A stretch of DNA of 32,481 nucleotides from Streptomyces spiralis (lineage in GTDB: Bacteria; Actinomycetota; Actinomycetes; Streptomycetales; Streptomycetaceae): contig NZ_BNBC01000048.1 in NCBI RefSeq assembly GCF_014654675.1, positions 23,762 through 56,242 of the forward strand, in the 5' to 3' direction. The notes beneath the pieces were generated by a model. That model did not search any database, was not told the DNA's origin, and saw only the letters and a list, made by a program, of their open reading frames with translations. Every line of letters begins with the position of its first letter. The first letter of the stretch is position 1. The translations under genes were made by a program, and so were the position numbers. Positions 15,501 through 22,689 of this stretch are shown here, one piece after another.

Positions 15501-16546
15501 ATCTGAAGATCACCTTCCGGGTCATCGACGAGCGGCGCCGCAAGCTGGCCGAGGACAAGGACCTCGAAGCCCTGAAGCTCAAGCTGAAGCCGAAGGCGCG
15601 CAAGGCCCTCTCCCAGGCCGCGGCGGCGACCGCGGAGCGCACCGGCGGCGAGTCGCTGGAGCGCACGGGGCTGACGGACTGGACGATCGGCTCGCTCACC
15701 CGGGTCTTCGAGACCCGCCGGGCCGGCCAGCCGGTGAAGGCCTACCCCGCGCTCGTCGACGACGGGCCGACGGCGGACACCGTCTCCGTACGGCTCTTCG
15801 ACACCGAGGCGGAGCAGACCGAGGCGATGTGGAAGGGCACGCGGCGGCTGATCCTGCGCAACATCCCGGTCAACCCCGCGAAGTTCGCGTCCGAGAAGCT
15901 GACCAACCAGCAGAAGCTGGGCCTGTCGGCGAACCCGCACGGTTCGATCCAGGCCCTCTTCGACGACTGCGCGACGGCGGCGGCGGACCGGCTGATCGCG
16001 GAGTTCGGGGGACCGGCGTGGGACGAGGAGTCGTACCGGAAGCTCTACGACCGGGTGCGCGCCGAGATCGTGGACCTGACCGTGCGGACCGTGGGCCAGG
16101 TGCAGCAGGTGCTGGCCGCCTGGCAGGCGTGTGAGCGCCGGCTGAAGGCCGTACGCAGCCCCGCGCTGCTGCCGAACCTGGCGGACGTACGGCAGCAGCT
16201 GGACGCCCTGGTGAAGCCCGGCTTCGTCACGGAGGCGGGGATACGGCGGCTGCCCGACCTGATGCGCTACCTGGTGGCCGCGGACCGGCGGTTGCAGCAG
16301 ATGCCGACGAACGTCCAGCGGGACACCACGCGCATGGAGAAGGTCCGGGAGATGCGGGACGAGTACGCGTGGCTGCTGGAGCAGATGCCGCAGGGGCGCC
16401 CGGTGCCGCAGCAGGTGCAGGACATCCGCTGGATGATCGAGGAGCTGCGGGTCAGCTACTTCGCCCACGCGCTGGGCACGGCGTACCCGGTGTCGGACAA
16501 GCGGATCGTGAAGGCGATCGACGCGGCGGTCCCGTCCCGGTCGTGA
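12551..16546 (+). CDS. hrpA: DEAH-box ATP-dependent RNA helicase HrpA
   Basis: The 1331-residue protein has the size and domain order of bacterial HrpA. Its RecA-like core has GETGSGKT (100-107), DEAH (198-201), SAT (about 231) and QRKGRCGR (397-404). The helicase-associated winged-helix and OB-type regions follow, then a long C-terminal DUF3418-like region ending KRIVKAIDAAVPSRS. It unwinds RNA in an ATP-dependent, 3'-to-5' manner. In E. coli HrpA is linked to mRNA processing and to rescue of collided ribosomes; a similar role is inferred. The ATG at 12551 lacks a close ribosome-binding site, the nearest GAGGTGAG being about 15 nt upstream, so the exact start is less certain than the gene. 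A very long open frame on the opposite strand is a GC-bias shadow. Confidence 0.95.
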   Translation: MSTHPAPALGALASRLTELSLRDAHRLGRRLEGARKIRTPEARAAVLTEIEAEIGKTEARMAARRSRVPAVSYPEQLPVSQKKDTIADAIRDHQVVIVAGETGSGKTTQIPKICMELGRGVRGMIGHTQPRRIAARTVAERVAEELDTPLGEAVGWKVRFTDQVDPDATFIKLMTDGILLAEIQTDRELRAYDTIIIDEAHERSLNIDFLLGYLAQLLPRRPDLKVVITSATIDPERFSRHFGDAPIIEVSGRTYPVEVRYRPLLEEDSDDADRDQITAITDAVEELMAEGSGDILVFLSGEREIRDTADALNKKQYRFTEVLPLYARLSHAEQHRVFQPHSGRRIVLATNVAETSLTVPGIKYVIDPGFARISRYSHRTKVQRLPIEAISQASANQRKGRCGRTSDGICIRLYSEDDFLARPEFTDAEILRTNLASVILQMTAAGLGDIEKFPFIDPPDHRNIRDGVQLLQELGALDPAQKDPRKRLTETGRKLAQLPVDPRLARMVLEADRNGCVREVMVIAAALSIQDPRERPSDKQTQADQQHARFRDESSDFLAFLNLWRYVREQQKERGSSSFRRMCKQEFLNFLRIREWQDIYTQLRTVAKQMGIHLNDQDAPSDRVHISLLAGLLSHIGMKDVKESKDSGPGARRDGGRGEYLGARNAKFAIFPGSALFKKPPRFVMSAELVETSRLWARVNAKIEPEWVEPLAGHLLKRTYSEPHWEKDQAAVMAYEKVTLYGVPIVAQRKVNYGRIDPEVSRELFIRNALVEGDWRTHHKFFADNRKLLSEVEELEHRARRRDIVVDDETLFDFYDQRVPEHVVSGAHFDSWWKRKRHEQPDFLDFEREMLIRESAEAVTKADYPDSWRQGNLKFRVTYQFEPGADADGVTVHIPLQVLNQVTDEGFDWQIPGLREEVVTELIRSLPKPIRRNYVPAPNYAKRFLDTAVPLQEPLTTTMARELKRMVGVPFEAEDFDWSKVPDHLKITFRVIDERRRKLAEDKDLEALKLKLKPKARKALSQAAAATAERTGGESLERTGLTDWTIGSLTRVFETRRAGQPVKAYPALVDDGPTADTVSVRLFDTEAEQTEAMWKGTRRLILRNIPVNPAKFASEKLTNQQKLGLSANPHGSIQALFDDCATAAADRLIAEFGGPAWDEESYRKLYDRVRAEIVDLTVRTVGQVQQVLAAWQACERRLKAVRSPALLPNLADVRQQLDALVKPGFVTEAGIRRLPDLMRYLVAADRRLQQMPTNVQRDTTRMEKVREMRDEYAWLLEQMPQGRPVPQQVQDIRWMIEELRVSYFAHALGTAYPVSDKRIVKAIDAAVPSRS

Positions 16547-16576
16547 GGTGGTGACGGCGCCTGCACGCTAAGTGAG

Positions 16577-16606
16577 TTCGACCAGGCGCCCCACCTCCTG
16601 TACAGT
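16577..16606 (+). promoter_or_regulatory. Candidate promoter of the second tRNA-Asp
   Basis: TTCGAC, 18 bp, then TACAGT (16601-16606) lies about 40 bp before the tRNA and 30 bp after the hrpA stop. The -10 box is good and the -35 box is fair. Confidence 0.5.
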
Positions 16607-16647
16607 CTCTTCTCGCAGCGCAACGCACGAATGGCGCCGCGAAACCT

Positions 16648-16722
16648 GGTCCTGTGGAGCAGTTTGGAGTGCTCGCCACCCTGTCAAGGTGGAGGCCGCG
16701 GGTTCAAATCCCGTCAGGACCG
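16648..16722 (+). tRNA. tRNA-Asp (GUC), copy 2
   Basis: This 75-nt gene is identical base for base to the copy at 10334-10408. It has its own promoter-like sequence and terminator, so it is a separate transcription unit. Confidence 0.96.
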
Positions 16723-16727
16723 CAACA

Positions 16728-16759
16728 AAGGCCCGCATCCGGCAGTGGATGCGGGCCTT
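16728..16759 (+). terminator. Terminator of the second tRNA-Asp
   Basis: AAGGCCCGCATCC pairs perfectly with GGATGCGGGCCTT around a 6-nt loop. It begins 6 nt after the tRNA and is followed by CTTCTT. Confidence 0.8.
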
Positions 16760-17131
16760 CTTCGTGCGTCGCCCTCTCGACGCGGAGAGCGCCGGCACGT
16801 CCTCCCCCCTGTCAGCGGCACACCGCTGCCCCCAACCCGCCCAGACCGACGGCACCCGCGCGCCCCACCCCGCACGCCCTACGCGCCCAGGCCGACCGGA
16901 CCTGCACCCCCAACCCGTCCAGACCGACGGCCACCTGGCCACCCCCAACCCGTCCAGGCCAATGCGCACCTGGCCACCCCCAGCCCCGTCAAGGGGGCAG
17001 CAACCGCACGCCCCTCACCCCAGCCGGCCGGTCTGAGCCTTCGTGTGCTGTGTGGCCTTGACGGCGTCACATTCCCTCGGTACCCCAGAAAGCAGGGCCG
17101 CCGTTGCCGTGCGGCCCACTGGAGGTGGCGT
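16760..17131. repeat. Gene-free stretch with degenerate 35-bp repeats
   Basis: No credible gene was found between the tRNA terminator and the DUF6274-like gene. The middle is C-rich and holds 35-bp units starting at 16905, 16940 and 16975 with the pattern CACCCCCAACCCGTCCAG, plus looser copies before 16905. A long weak frame crosses it without start signals. Confidence 0.6.
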
Positions 17132-17383
17132 ATGGCGGCATCGGCCAGGCACGAGACACGGGCGCTGCTCCGTGCGCACCTCGCGGCCGCCTCGTCGTAC
17201 CGCCATCTCACCCGCCACTGCTCCGTCTGCCGTCACCTCCTGCAGCTGGCGATGGACAGCTCTCCCCTTGCGAGTTCCCCCCGGACCGCCCCGGACGCCC
17301 CCGACGCGACCCAAGGCGCCCCGGAGGAGGCGCTGGAGGTCCTGGAGGCGGTGTGGGAGGACGAGCAGCCCTCGACCGCGTGA
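17132..17383 (+). CDS. DUF6274-like small protein
   Basis: The 83-residue protein begins MAASARHETRALLRAHLAAA, then has SSYRHLTRHCSVCRHLLQLA. The closely spaced CxxC at about residues 30-33 with flanking histidines could bind a metal. The acidic C-terminal part (EEALEVLEAVWEDEQPSTA) is low-complexity. It matches my memory of the Streptomyces family DUF6274, of unknown function. GGAGG lies 6 nt before the ATG, which fixes the start. It stands alone, upstream of and convergent with bldC. Confidence 0.75.
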   Translation: MAASARHETRALLRAHLAAASSYRHLTRHCSVCRHLLQLAMDSSPLASSPRTAPDAPDATQGAPEEALEVLEAVWEDEQPSTA

Positions 17384-17737
17384 GCGCCCGCTGGACGAGC
17401 TCAGGTGAACCGGCGCACGAACGGCCGGTTCCGGCCCGAACTCCCGTGCCTGCGTGGGCCGGTGGAACTGGAACCTCCTCTAGCGCACGGAGGCGGCGCG
17501 CAACAAGCGTCCTGCCATGTGACGGGTGTCACCGCATGAGTTTTGGAAAGCGCGGTACTTACACCCCTCCTACAAGGGGTCGATTTAATATGTGCAATTG
17601 CACTGCCCAGTGAGGCTCTCGGGAAGAGCCGGCGCGGCTCCGGCGGGGGGCTCCACCAGGGATCCGACGCCCCTCCCCAACCTCCGACAAGGCCGCTCAC
17701 ACATGTGGCACCCGACCCCCGTCGAGCGCACAAAAAA
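17384..17737. other. Gene-free stretch with an AT-rich palindromic patch
   Basis: No gene is supported. An AT-richer island holds a small hairpin, ACCCCT with AGGGGT at 17563-17580, which could terminate the DUF6274-like gene. Next comes TTTAATAT and a 12-bp palindrome GTGCAATTGCAC at 17592-17603. A GC-rich inverted segment (AGCCGGCGCGGCTCC) follows at about 17627. Confidence 0.45.
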
Positions 17738-17771
17738 GATCGCGCTGGACCCGGCGGAGTCCAGCGCGATC
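17738..17771 (-). terminator. Intrinsic terminator, probably of bldC
   Basis: GATCGCGCTGGAC pairs perfectly with GTCCAGCGCGATC (13 bp, 8-nt loop). On the minus strand it is followed by TTTTTT. It lies 145 bp beyond the bldC stop codon, with no gene in between, so the bldC message may have a long 3' untranslated region. Confidence 0.8.
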
Positions 17772-17916
17772 TACGACGCACCCGTTGCATTGCCTGAAGA
17801 GCTCTGACGGCTTGGGCGTGGGACCTGTTGGGGCAGGACCCGCGTCGCTTGGAGCTATGGGTCCGGACATGACAGCCAGTGGGGGAACCAGCCGGTTTGC
17901 CCGGTTATGGAGTTGT

Positions 17917-18123
17917 TCAGGCCTCGCTGCGCTGCTGCGGGATGCCCGCGAGCAGAGCGCGGACTTCGGCCTCGCGGTAGCGGCGGTGCCCGCCGAGCGT
18001 GCGGATCGACGTAAGCTTCCCGGCCTTCGCCCACCGCGTGACCGTCTTCGGGTCGACGCGGAACATCGTGGCGACCTCAGCCGGGGTCAGCAGCGGCTCG
18101 GCATCAGGGGTGCGAGCGGTCAT
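17917..18123 (-). CDS. bldC: Developmental regulator BldC (MerR-like DNA-binding protein)
   Basis: The 68-residue protein has the MerR-type winged helix-turn-helix LLTPAEVATMFRVDPKTVTR at about 11-30, then WAKAGKLTSIRTLGGHRRYR. It lacks the effector and dimerisation regions of full MerR proteins. This is the length and sequence expected of Streptomyces BldC, which binds AT-rich direct repeats as head-to-tail oligomers and delays the onset of development. GAGGAGG lies 6 nt before the ATG. It is transcribed alone, from a 540-bp gene-free upstream region that holds several inverted repeats. Confidence 0.97.
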   Translation of the reverse strand: MTARTPDAEPLLTPAEVATMFRVDPKTVTRWAKAGKLTSIRTLGGHRRYREAEVRALLAGIPQQRSEA

Positions 18124-18665
18124 GAGCGGCCTCCTCGGGAGAACCGAACCTTCTCGGTTCTTTCCTCTAAATTCTGCACCTTGACCCGCGTTGCCCGAAA
18201 TGGCGGACGCGAGTCGAGTCGGTTATAGGACGAACGGCTTGTCCTCGGCACTACAACTACACCATCTGTCCAGCCGCGTCGGCCAAACCGATGGAATTGC
18301 CCTCCCAGGTGTTCATCACCGACGGAAGCCGATGGACCATGCCATAACGGACAGTCACACCACTGTGACGATCAGTCACAGGACAATCAGGAAGTCACCA
18401 GACCCCCCAAAGCATGCAATGCGGAGATTCCGCCCATGCCGGAGCATAGTTGGACGGACGGAGCACTCCCCGAACTCCTTGTCCTATTTTGGCACGAGGA
18501 GGGGCAACTAGAGCAAGGGTCGTGTAAGTGCTGTCCGTCACCCTTGGGACAAACGCCCGGATCGGGGCCTACGTCCCGTCAGCTCCCTCAAATGCCCCTG
18601 ACCGTACGCTGTTCGACGATGTTCGAGCCGTGATCCAGGTCACTCCGGGTGCGGACGAGCTGGGA
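18124..18665 (-). promoter_or_regulatory. Upstream region of bldC with inverted and direct repeats
   Basis: This 542-bp stretch is less GC-rich than its surroundings and has no supported gene. Close to bldC an inverted repeat AGAACCGA/TCGGTTCT (18140-18161) lies in the expected leader. A possible -10 box TATAAC (minus strand, 18222-18227) is weakly supported. Further up, GTCACA-CCAC-TGTGAC (18354-18369) is a perfect inverted repeat, with another GTCACA at 18375 (21 bp on) and GTCACC at 18394. Such phased sites suggest operators. The regulator is unknown. Confidence 0.5.
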
Positions 18666-19535
18666 TCAGTTCGCCGACCGCAGGTCGCGCACCGCCCGCC
18701 AGCGCTCCACGAGCCGCGCGTACGCCTCGCCCGCGGCCACCCCGTCGCCCAGGCGCAGCGCCTCGATCCCCTCGGCCACGTCGGCCGCCGAGTGATCGCC
18801 CTCCAGGTCGCCGGCCGGCAGCGCGTGCACCAGGCCGCCGTAGTCCAGCTCCACCAGTGATCGCGGATGGAACTCCTCCAGCCAGCGGCCCACGTCGACC
18901 AGCCCGTCGATCAGCGGGCTCTCGTCGATGGCGTCCCGCAGCGCCCGCAGCCCCCGCGCCACCCGCCGCCGGGCCTGCACCATCGGCGTCCGGTAGCGCA
19001 GCAGCGGCGCGTCGCCCGGGCATCCCCCGGCGGCCTCGGGCCCGCCCGCGCCCTTGACGTACTCCCGCTCCTCGTCGGAGAACAGCACGAACCAGTTCAG
19101 CGGCACCTGCCAGGTCGCCGTGCGGATCCAGGGCCGGGCGTCCGGGTTGTCCGCCAGCCAGCGCTCGTAGTCCTGGGTGGCCTGGCGCCGTACGAGCGGG
19201 GGCAGCACCGCGTCCAGGACCACCGCGGGCAGTTCCTCGGCGAGATCGCCCAGGGCCTGCCAGCCGCGCAGCCGGGTGCGCCAGGGGCAGACGCAGACCA
19301 CCCCGTCGACGTCGAGCACGAACGCGTCCCGGCTCTCGTGCACCGGCACGGCCACCGGCGGGGTGGGCAGCAGGTCGGCCAGCGAGCGGCGCAGTTCGTC
19401 CTGGTAGGAGGGGCGGTCGGGGCGGCGGGCGTAGCGCGCCCAGTGGCTGCGCTCCGGCTCCGGGAAGGCGGCCAGCGGCTCGTAGACGCGCAAGTAGGTC
19501 GCGTACGGAACGACCACGGAGGACACCTTGGGCAC
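18666..19535 (-). CDS. Conserved-looking protein of unknown function
   Basis: The 289-residue protein starts at a GTG preceded by GGGAGGGAG. It has no signal peptide or membrane segment. Landmarks are VPYATYLRVYEPLAAFPEPE at the N-terminus, SRDAFVLDVDGVVCVCPWRT (about 70-90), LPAVVLDAVLPPLVRRQA, PDARPWIRTATWQVPLNWFV and a helical C-terminal half. It does not match a family I can name. Codon use and GC are like its neighbours, and it sits divergent from valine dehydrogenase, a position I recall as occupied in S. coelicolor too. It is therefore a genuine gene, probably cytoplasmic. Confidence 0.75.
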   Translation of the reverse strand: MPKVSSVVVPYATYLRVYEPLAAFPEPERSHWARYARRPDRPSYQDELRRSLADLLPTPPVAVPVHESRDAFVLDVDGVVCVCPWRTRLRGWQALGDLAEELPAVVLDAVLPPLVRRQATQDYERWLADNPDARPWIRTATWQVPLNWFVLFSDEEREYVKGAGGPEAAGGCPGDAPLLRYRTPMVQARRRVARGLRALRDAIDESPLIDGLVDVGRWLEEFHPRSLVELDYGGLVHALPAGDLEGDHSAADVAEGIEALRLGDGVAAGEAYARLVERWRAVRDLRSAN

Positions 19536-19767
19536 GCCTGCTCCCTCCCCAGCGGACCGGAGGCGAAACCCGCACGGCCCGCGCCCGGACGGACGGAAAA
19601 CCACTGCAAATCGTCCCACGCGCGGGTGGCACGCTACTCCGAGGGAGGGTGATCCCGACCACTGGGCCCGCCGCGGAGGTGATCAGGGTCTAATCTTCCG
19701 CCACGGCCCCCGCCACCCCTACGGGAGCCCGACCCCACTCGCCGCTACTTACCTGGGAGTCACCACC

Positions 19768-20868
19768 GTGACCGACGTAACCGGCGCGTCCGACGTACTG
19801 CAGACCCTGTTCCGCTCGGAGCAGGGAGGACACGAACAAGTCGTGCTCTGCCAGGACCGCGCCAGCGGCCTCAAGGCCGTCATCGCCATCCACTCCACCG
19901 CCCTGGGCCCCGCGCTCGGCGGTACCCGCTTCTACCCGTACGCCAGCGAGGCCGAGGCCGTCGCCGACGCGCTGAACCTCGCCCGCGGCATGTCGTACAA
20001 GAACGCCATGGCCGGTCTCGACCACGGCGGCGGCAAGGCCGTGATCATCGGCAACCCGGAGCAGATCAAGTCCGAGGAGCTGCTGCTCGCCTACGGCCGG
20101 TTCGTCGCCGCGCTCGGCGGGCGCTACGTCACGGCCTGCGACGTCGGCACGTACGTGGCCGACATGGACGTCGTGGCGCGCGAGTGCCGCTGGACCACCG
20201 GCCGCTCCCCGGAGAACGGCGGTGCGGGCGACTCCTCCGTGCTGACCGCCTTCGGCGTCTTCCAGGGCATGCGGGCCTCGGCCCAGCACCTGTGGGGTGA
20301 TCCCACGCTCCGCGGCCGCAGGGTCGGCATCGCCGGCGTCGGCAAGGTGGGCCGCCATCTGGTGGAGCACCTACGCAAGGACGGCGCCGAGGTCGTCATC
20401 ACGGACGTGCGCGAGGAGTCCGTACGGGCGATCCTCGAGCAGTACCCGACCGGTGTCACGGCCGTCGCCGACACCGACGCGCTGATCCGCACCGAGGGCC
20501 TGGACATCTACGCCCCCTGCGCGCTCGGCGGCGCCCTGAACGACGACTCCGTGCCGGTGCTGACCGCCAAGGTGGTGTGCGGCGCCGCCAACAACCAGCT
20601 CGCCCACCCGGGGGTGGAGAAGGACCTCGCCGACCGCGGGATCCTCTACGCGCCGGACTACGTGGTCAACGCGGGCGGTGTCATCCAGGTCGCCGACGAG
20701 CTGCACGGCTTCGACTTCGACCGGTGCAAGGCGAAGGCCGCGAAGATCTTCGACACCACGCTGGCCATATTCGCACGTGCGAAGGATGACGGGATTCCGC
20801 CGGCCGCCGCGGCCGACCGGATCGCCGAGCAGCGGATGGCGGAGGCGCGCGCCGCGCGGACCCGGTGA
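19768..20868 (+). CDS. vdh: Valine (branched-chain amino acid) dehydrogenase
   Basis: The 366-residue enzyme belongs to the Glu/Leu/Phe/Val dehydrogenase family. It has the catalytic segment ARGMSYKNAMAGLDHGGGKA, with lysines K78 and K90, and the NAD site GVGKVG (GxGxxG at 190-195). It oxidatively deaminates valine, leucine or isoleucine to the 2-oxo acid with NAD, supplying branched acyl starters and catabolic carbon in Streptomyces. The GTG at 19768 has GGGAG 8 nt upstream. Specificity for valine is taken from family position and neighbourhood rather than from diagnostic residues. Confidence 0.9.
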   Translation: MTDVTGASDVLQTLFRSEQGGHEQVVLCQDRASGLKAVIAIHSTALGPALGGTRFYPYASEAEAVADALNLARGMSYKNAMAGLDHGGGKAVIIGNPEQIKSEELLLAYGRFVAALGGRYVTACDVGTYVADMDVVARECRWTTGRSPENGGAGDSSVLTAFGVFQGMRASAQHLWGDPTLRGRRVGIAGVGKVGRHLVEHLRKDGAEVVITDVREESVRAILEQYPTGVTAVADTDALIRTEGLDIYAPCALGGALNDDSVPVLTAKVVCGAANNQLAHPGVEKDLADRGILYAPDYVVNAGGVIQVADELHGFDFDRCKAKAAKIFDTTLAIFARAKDDGIPPAAAADRIAEQRMAEARAARTR

Positions 20869-20919
20869 CACGGAGCGCGTACGCGTGGTGACGCCGGGCA
20901 TGCCCCGCTCTTGACGGTA

Positions 20920-20964
20920 CCTGCCGGTGGGCAGTTGGAGAGAACTCTCACTTCCACCGGCGGG
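20920..20964 (+). terminator. Nested hairpin downstream of vdh
   Basis: CCTGCCGGTGG pairs with CCACCGGCGGG (11 bp, one G-U) and encloses a second hairpin, GAGAG-AA-CTCTC. It lies 51 nt after the vdh stop. The rest of the 318-bp gap to the DUF3073 gene shows only a small CTCTC-TGTG-GAGAG hairpin near 21105 and no gene. Confidence 0.6.
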
Positions 20965-21186
20965 TCGTCCGGCAGGAACTGGTTAAAATCGCCACTGACC
21001 AGCGAGGACGGGGCGCCTCGAAGGTTCTGCGCACACGCGCTTCCTGCGGGCGACGTACCGTATGGGCGCGGGCTCAGGTACCGTGGAAGCCCTACGGACC
21101 GGTCTCTCTGTGGAGAGCCCGTTCCGGATCATGAACGCGTGTCAGACTCTGGGGCCGTTGAGCCCCGTCGTTGAGGGGGTCGAGCC

Positions 21187-21435
21187 ATGGGGCGCGGCCG
21201 GGCCAAGGCCAAGCAGACGAAGGTCGCCCGCCAGCTGAAGTACAACAGCGGTGGGACGGACCTCTCACGCCTGGCCGAGGAGCTGGGCGCATCGACGTCG
21301 AACCAGTCACCGAACGGTGACCGCTTCGAGGACGATGAGCACGACGACGACCTGTATGCACGGTACGCCGACCTCTACGAGGACGACGACGAGGACGAGC
21401 AGGACGACTCCTCGCAACACCGTCGCGGCGCCTGA
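21187..21435 (+). CDS. DUF3073 family protein
   Basis: The 82-residue protein has a basic start, MGRGRAKAKQTKVARQLKYN, then SGGTDLSRLAEELGAS, and a strongly acidic C-terminal half (DDEHDDDLYARYADLYEDDD). This is the usual DUF3073 arrangement in actinobacteria, where it commonly lies beside purM. The function is unknown; the basic head might bind RNA or DNA. A G-rich site precedes the ATG. It is convergent with purM. Confidence 0.9.
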   Translation: MGRGRAKAKQTKVARQLKYNSGGTDLSRLAEELGASTSNQSPNGDRFEDDEHDDDLYARYADLYEDDDEDEQDDSSQHRRGA

Positions 21436-21485
21436 CGCCCGCAGCAGCTCTGCAGTACCAACGCGTGTCGTAGGTTCCGCACTTC

Positions 21486-21518
21486 ACCCGGTCCGGTGCT
21501 TTCAGCGCCGGACCGGGT
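21486..21518 (+). terminator. Terminator of the DUF3073 gene
   Basis: ACCCGGTCCGG pairs perfectly with CCGGACCGGGT across an 11-nt loop, followed by TTCGT. It lies 50 nt after the DUF3073 stop codon. Confidence 0.75.
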
Positions 21519-21538
21519 TTCGTGCTGTCGTCACCCGT

Positions 21539-21577
21539 TGATCACCTGGCGGTCACCCCGTGATCGCCAGGTGATCA
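21539..21577. terminator. Long hairpin between convergent genes, probably ending purM
   Basis: TGATCACCTGGCG (21539-21551) pairs with CGCCAGGTGATCA (21565-21577). Inside, TCAC pairs with GTGA after one mismatch, leaving a 3-nt loop. It starts 7 bp past the purM stop codon on the minus-strand reading. No clear U-tract is present. Confidence 0.7.
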
Positions 21578-21583
21578 TGTGGA

Positions 21584-22654
21584 TCAGGCGTAGTCGCCCA
21601 CCAGGGCGGCCCCGGTGGTGTGCTCGCCACGGTCGGTGATCTCGCCGGCCACCCAGGCGTCGACCCCGCGGTCGGCCAGGGTGGCGAGGGCCGCGTCGGT
21701 CGACTCCTGCGGCACGATCGCGATCATGCCCACGCCCATGTTGAGGGTCTTCTCCAGCTCCAGCCGCTCGACCTCGCCGGTCCTGCCGACCAGCTCGAAG
21801 ACCGGGGACGGGGTCCAGGTGGCGCGGTCGACCACGGCGTGCAGTGTGTCCGGGATCACCCGGGCCAGGTTGGCGGCGAGCCCTCCGCCGGTGACGTGGC
21901 TGAAGGCGTGCACCTCGGTGGTGCGCATCAGCGCCAGACAGTCCAGCGAGTAGATCTTGGTCGGCTCCAGCAGCTCCTCGCCCAGGGTGCGGCCGAAGTC
22001 CTCGACATGCGCGTCAAGGGACAGTCCGGCCTGGTTCAGCAGCACGTGCCGGACCAGGGAGTACCCGTTGGAGTGAAGGCCGGAGGACGCCATGGCGATC
22101 ACCGCGTCACCCGTGCGGATGCGGTCGGCGCCGAGCAGCCGGTCGGCCTCCACGACGCCCGTACCGGCGCCGGCGACGTCGAAGTCGTCCTCACCGAGCA
22201 GCCCGGGGTGTTCGGCCGTCTCGCCGCCCACAAGGGCGCAGCCGGCGAGCACACAGCCCTCCGCGATGCCCTTGACGATGGCGGCGACCCGCTCGGGGTG
22301 GACCTTGCCGACGCAGATGTAGTCGGTCATGAACAGCGGCTCGGCACCGCACACCACGATGTCGTCCATCACCATGGCGACCAGGTCGTGGCCGATGGTG
22401 TCGTAGACGCCCAGCTGCCGGGCGATGTCGACCTTGGTGCCGACGCCGTCGGTGGCGGAGGCGAGCAGGGGACGCTCGTAGCGCTTGAGGGCGGAGGCGT
22501 CGAAGAGGCCGGCGAAGCCGCCGAGGCCGCCGAGGACCTCGGGGCGCTGCGTCTTCTTCACCCACTCCTTCATCAGCTCGACCGCGCGGTCGCCCGCCTC
22601 GATGTCGACTCCGGCAGCCGCGTAGGAAGCACCGGCGGAACGGCTCTCAGACAT
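21584..22654 (-). CDS. purM: Phosphoribosylformylglycinamidine cyclo-ligase (AIR synthetase)
   Basis: The 356-residue enzyme shows PurM signatures: the N-terminal SYAAAGVDIEAGDRAVELMK, the ATP-binding region LLASATDGVGTKVDIARQLG, the DDIVVCGAEPLFMTDYICVG block, GGETAEHPG, and HVTGGGLAANLARVIPD. It converts FGAM to 5-aminoimidazole ribonucleotide with ATP, the fifth step of purine synthesis, in the cytoplasm. It starts 35 nt after the purF stop on the same strand, so the two are probably cotranscribed. It ends at a strong hairpin. Confidence 0.97.
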   Translation of the reverse strand: MSESRSAGASYAAAGVDIEAGDRAVELMKEWVKKTQRPEVLGGLGGFAGLFDASALKRYERPLLASATDGVGTKVDIARQLGVYDTIGHDLVAMVMDDIVVCGAEPLFMTDYICVGKVHPERVAAIVKGIAEGCVLAGCALVGGETAEHPGLLGEDDFDVAGAGTGVVEADRLLGADRIRTGDAVIAMASSGLHSNGYSLVRHVLLNQAGLSLDAHVEDFGRTLGEELLEPTKIYSLDCLALMRTTEVHAFSHVTGGGLAANLARVIPDTLHAVVDRATWTPSPVFELVGRTGEVERLELEKTLNMGVGMIAIVPQESTDAALATLADRGVDAWVAGEITDRGEHTTGAALVGDYA

Positions 22655-22689
22655 TGCCTGGGATCTTTCGGGTTGGTTTTCTACGAGGC

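Noticed and set aside
12503..16468. 1321-codon open frame antisense to hrpA
   Set aside because: It is a GC-bias shadow: low-complexity Arg/Leu/Gly/Val composition, no start signals, and the sense strand encodes a full HrpA.
16905..16990. Possible CRISPR-like array in the 35-bp repeats
   Set aside because: Units are directly adjacent and degenerate, with no spacers, and no cas genes are present.
16631..17131. Upstream extension of the DUF6274-like gene
   Set aside because: It would start inside tRNA-Asp and run through a terminator and C-rich repeats; GGAGG before 17132 defines the real start.
17592..17807. 71-codon frame over the AT-rich patch and terminator
   Set aside because: It runs through a strong intrinsic terminator and lacks a ribosome-binding site.
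18364..18380. Possible Crp site (TGTGA and TCACA)
   Set aside because: The spacing is 7 rather than 6 bp, so it does not fit the consensus; kept only as unassigned repeats.
18191..18511. Open frame upstream of bldC
   Set aside because: No ribosome-binding site, atypical composition and overlap with regulatory repeats; treated as non-coding.
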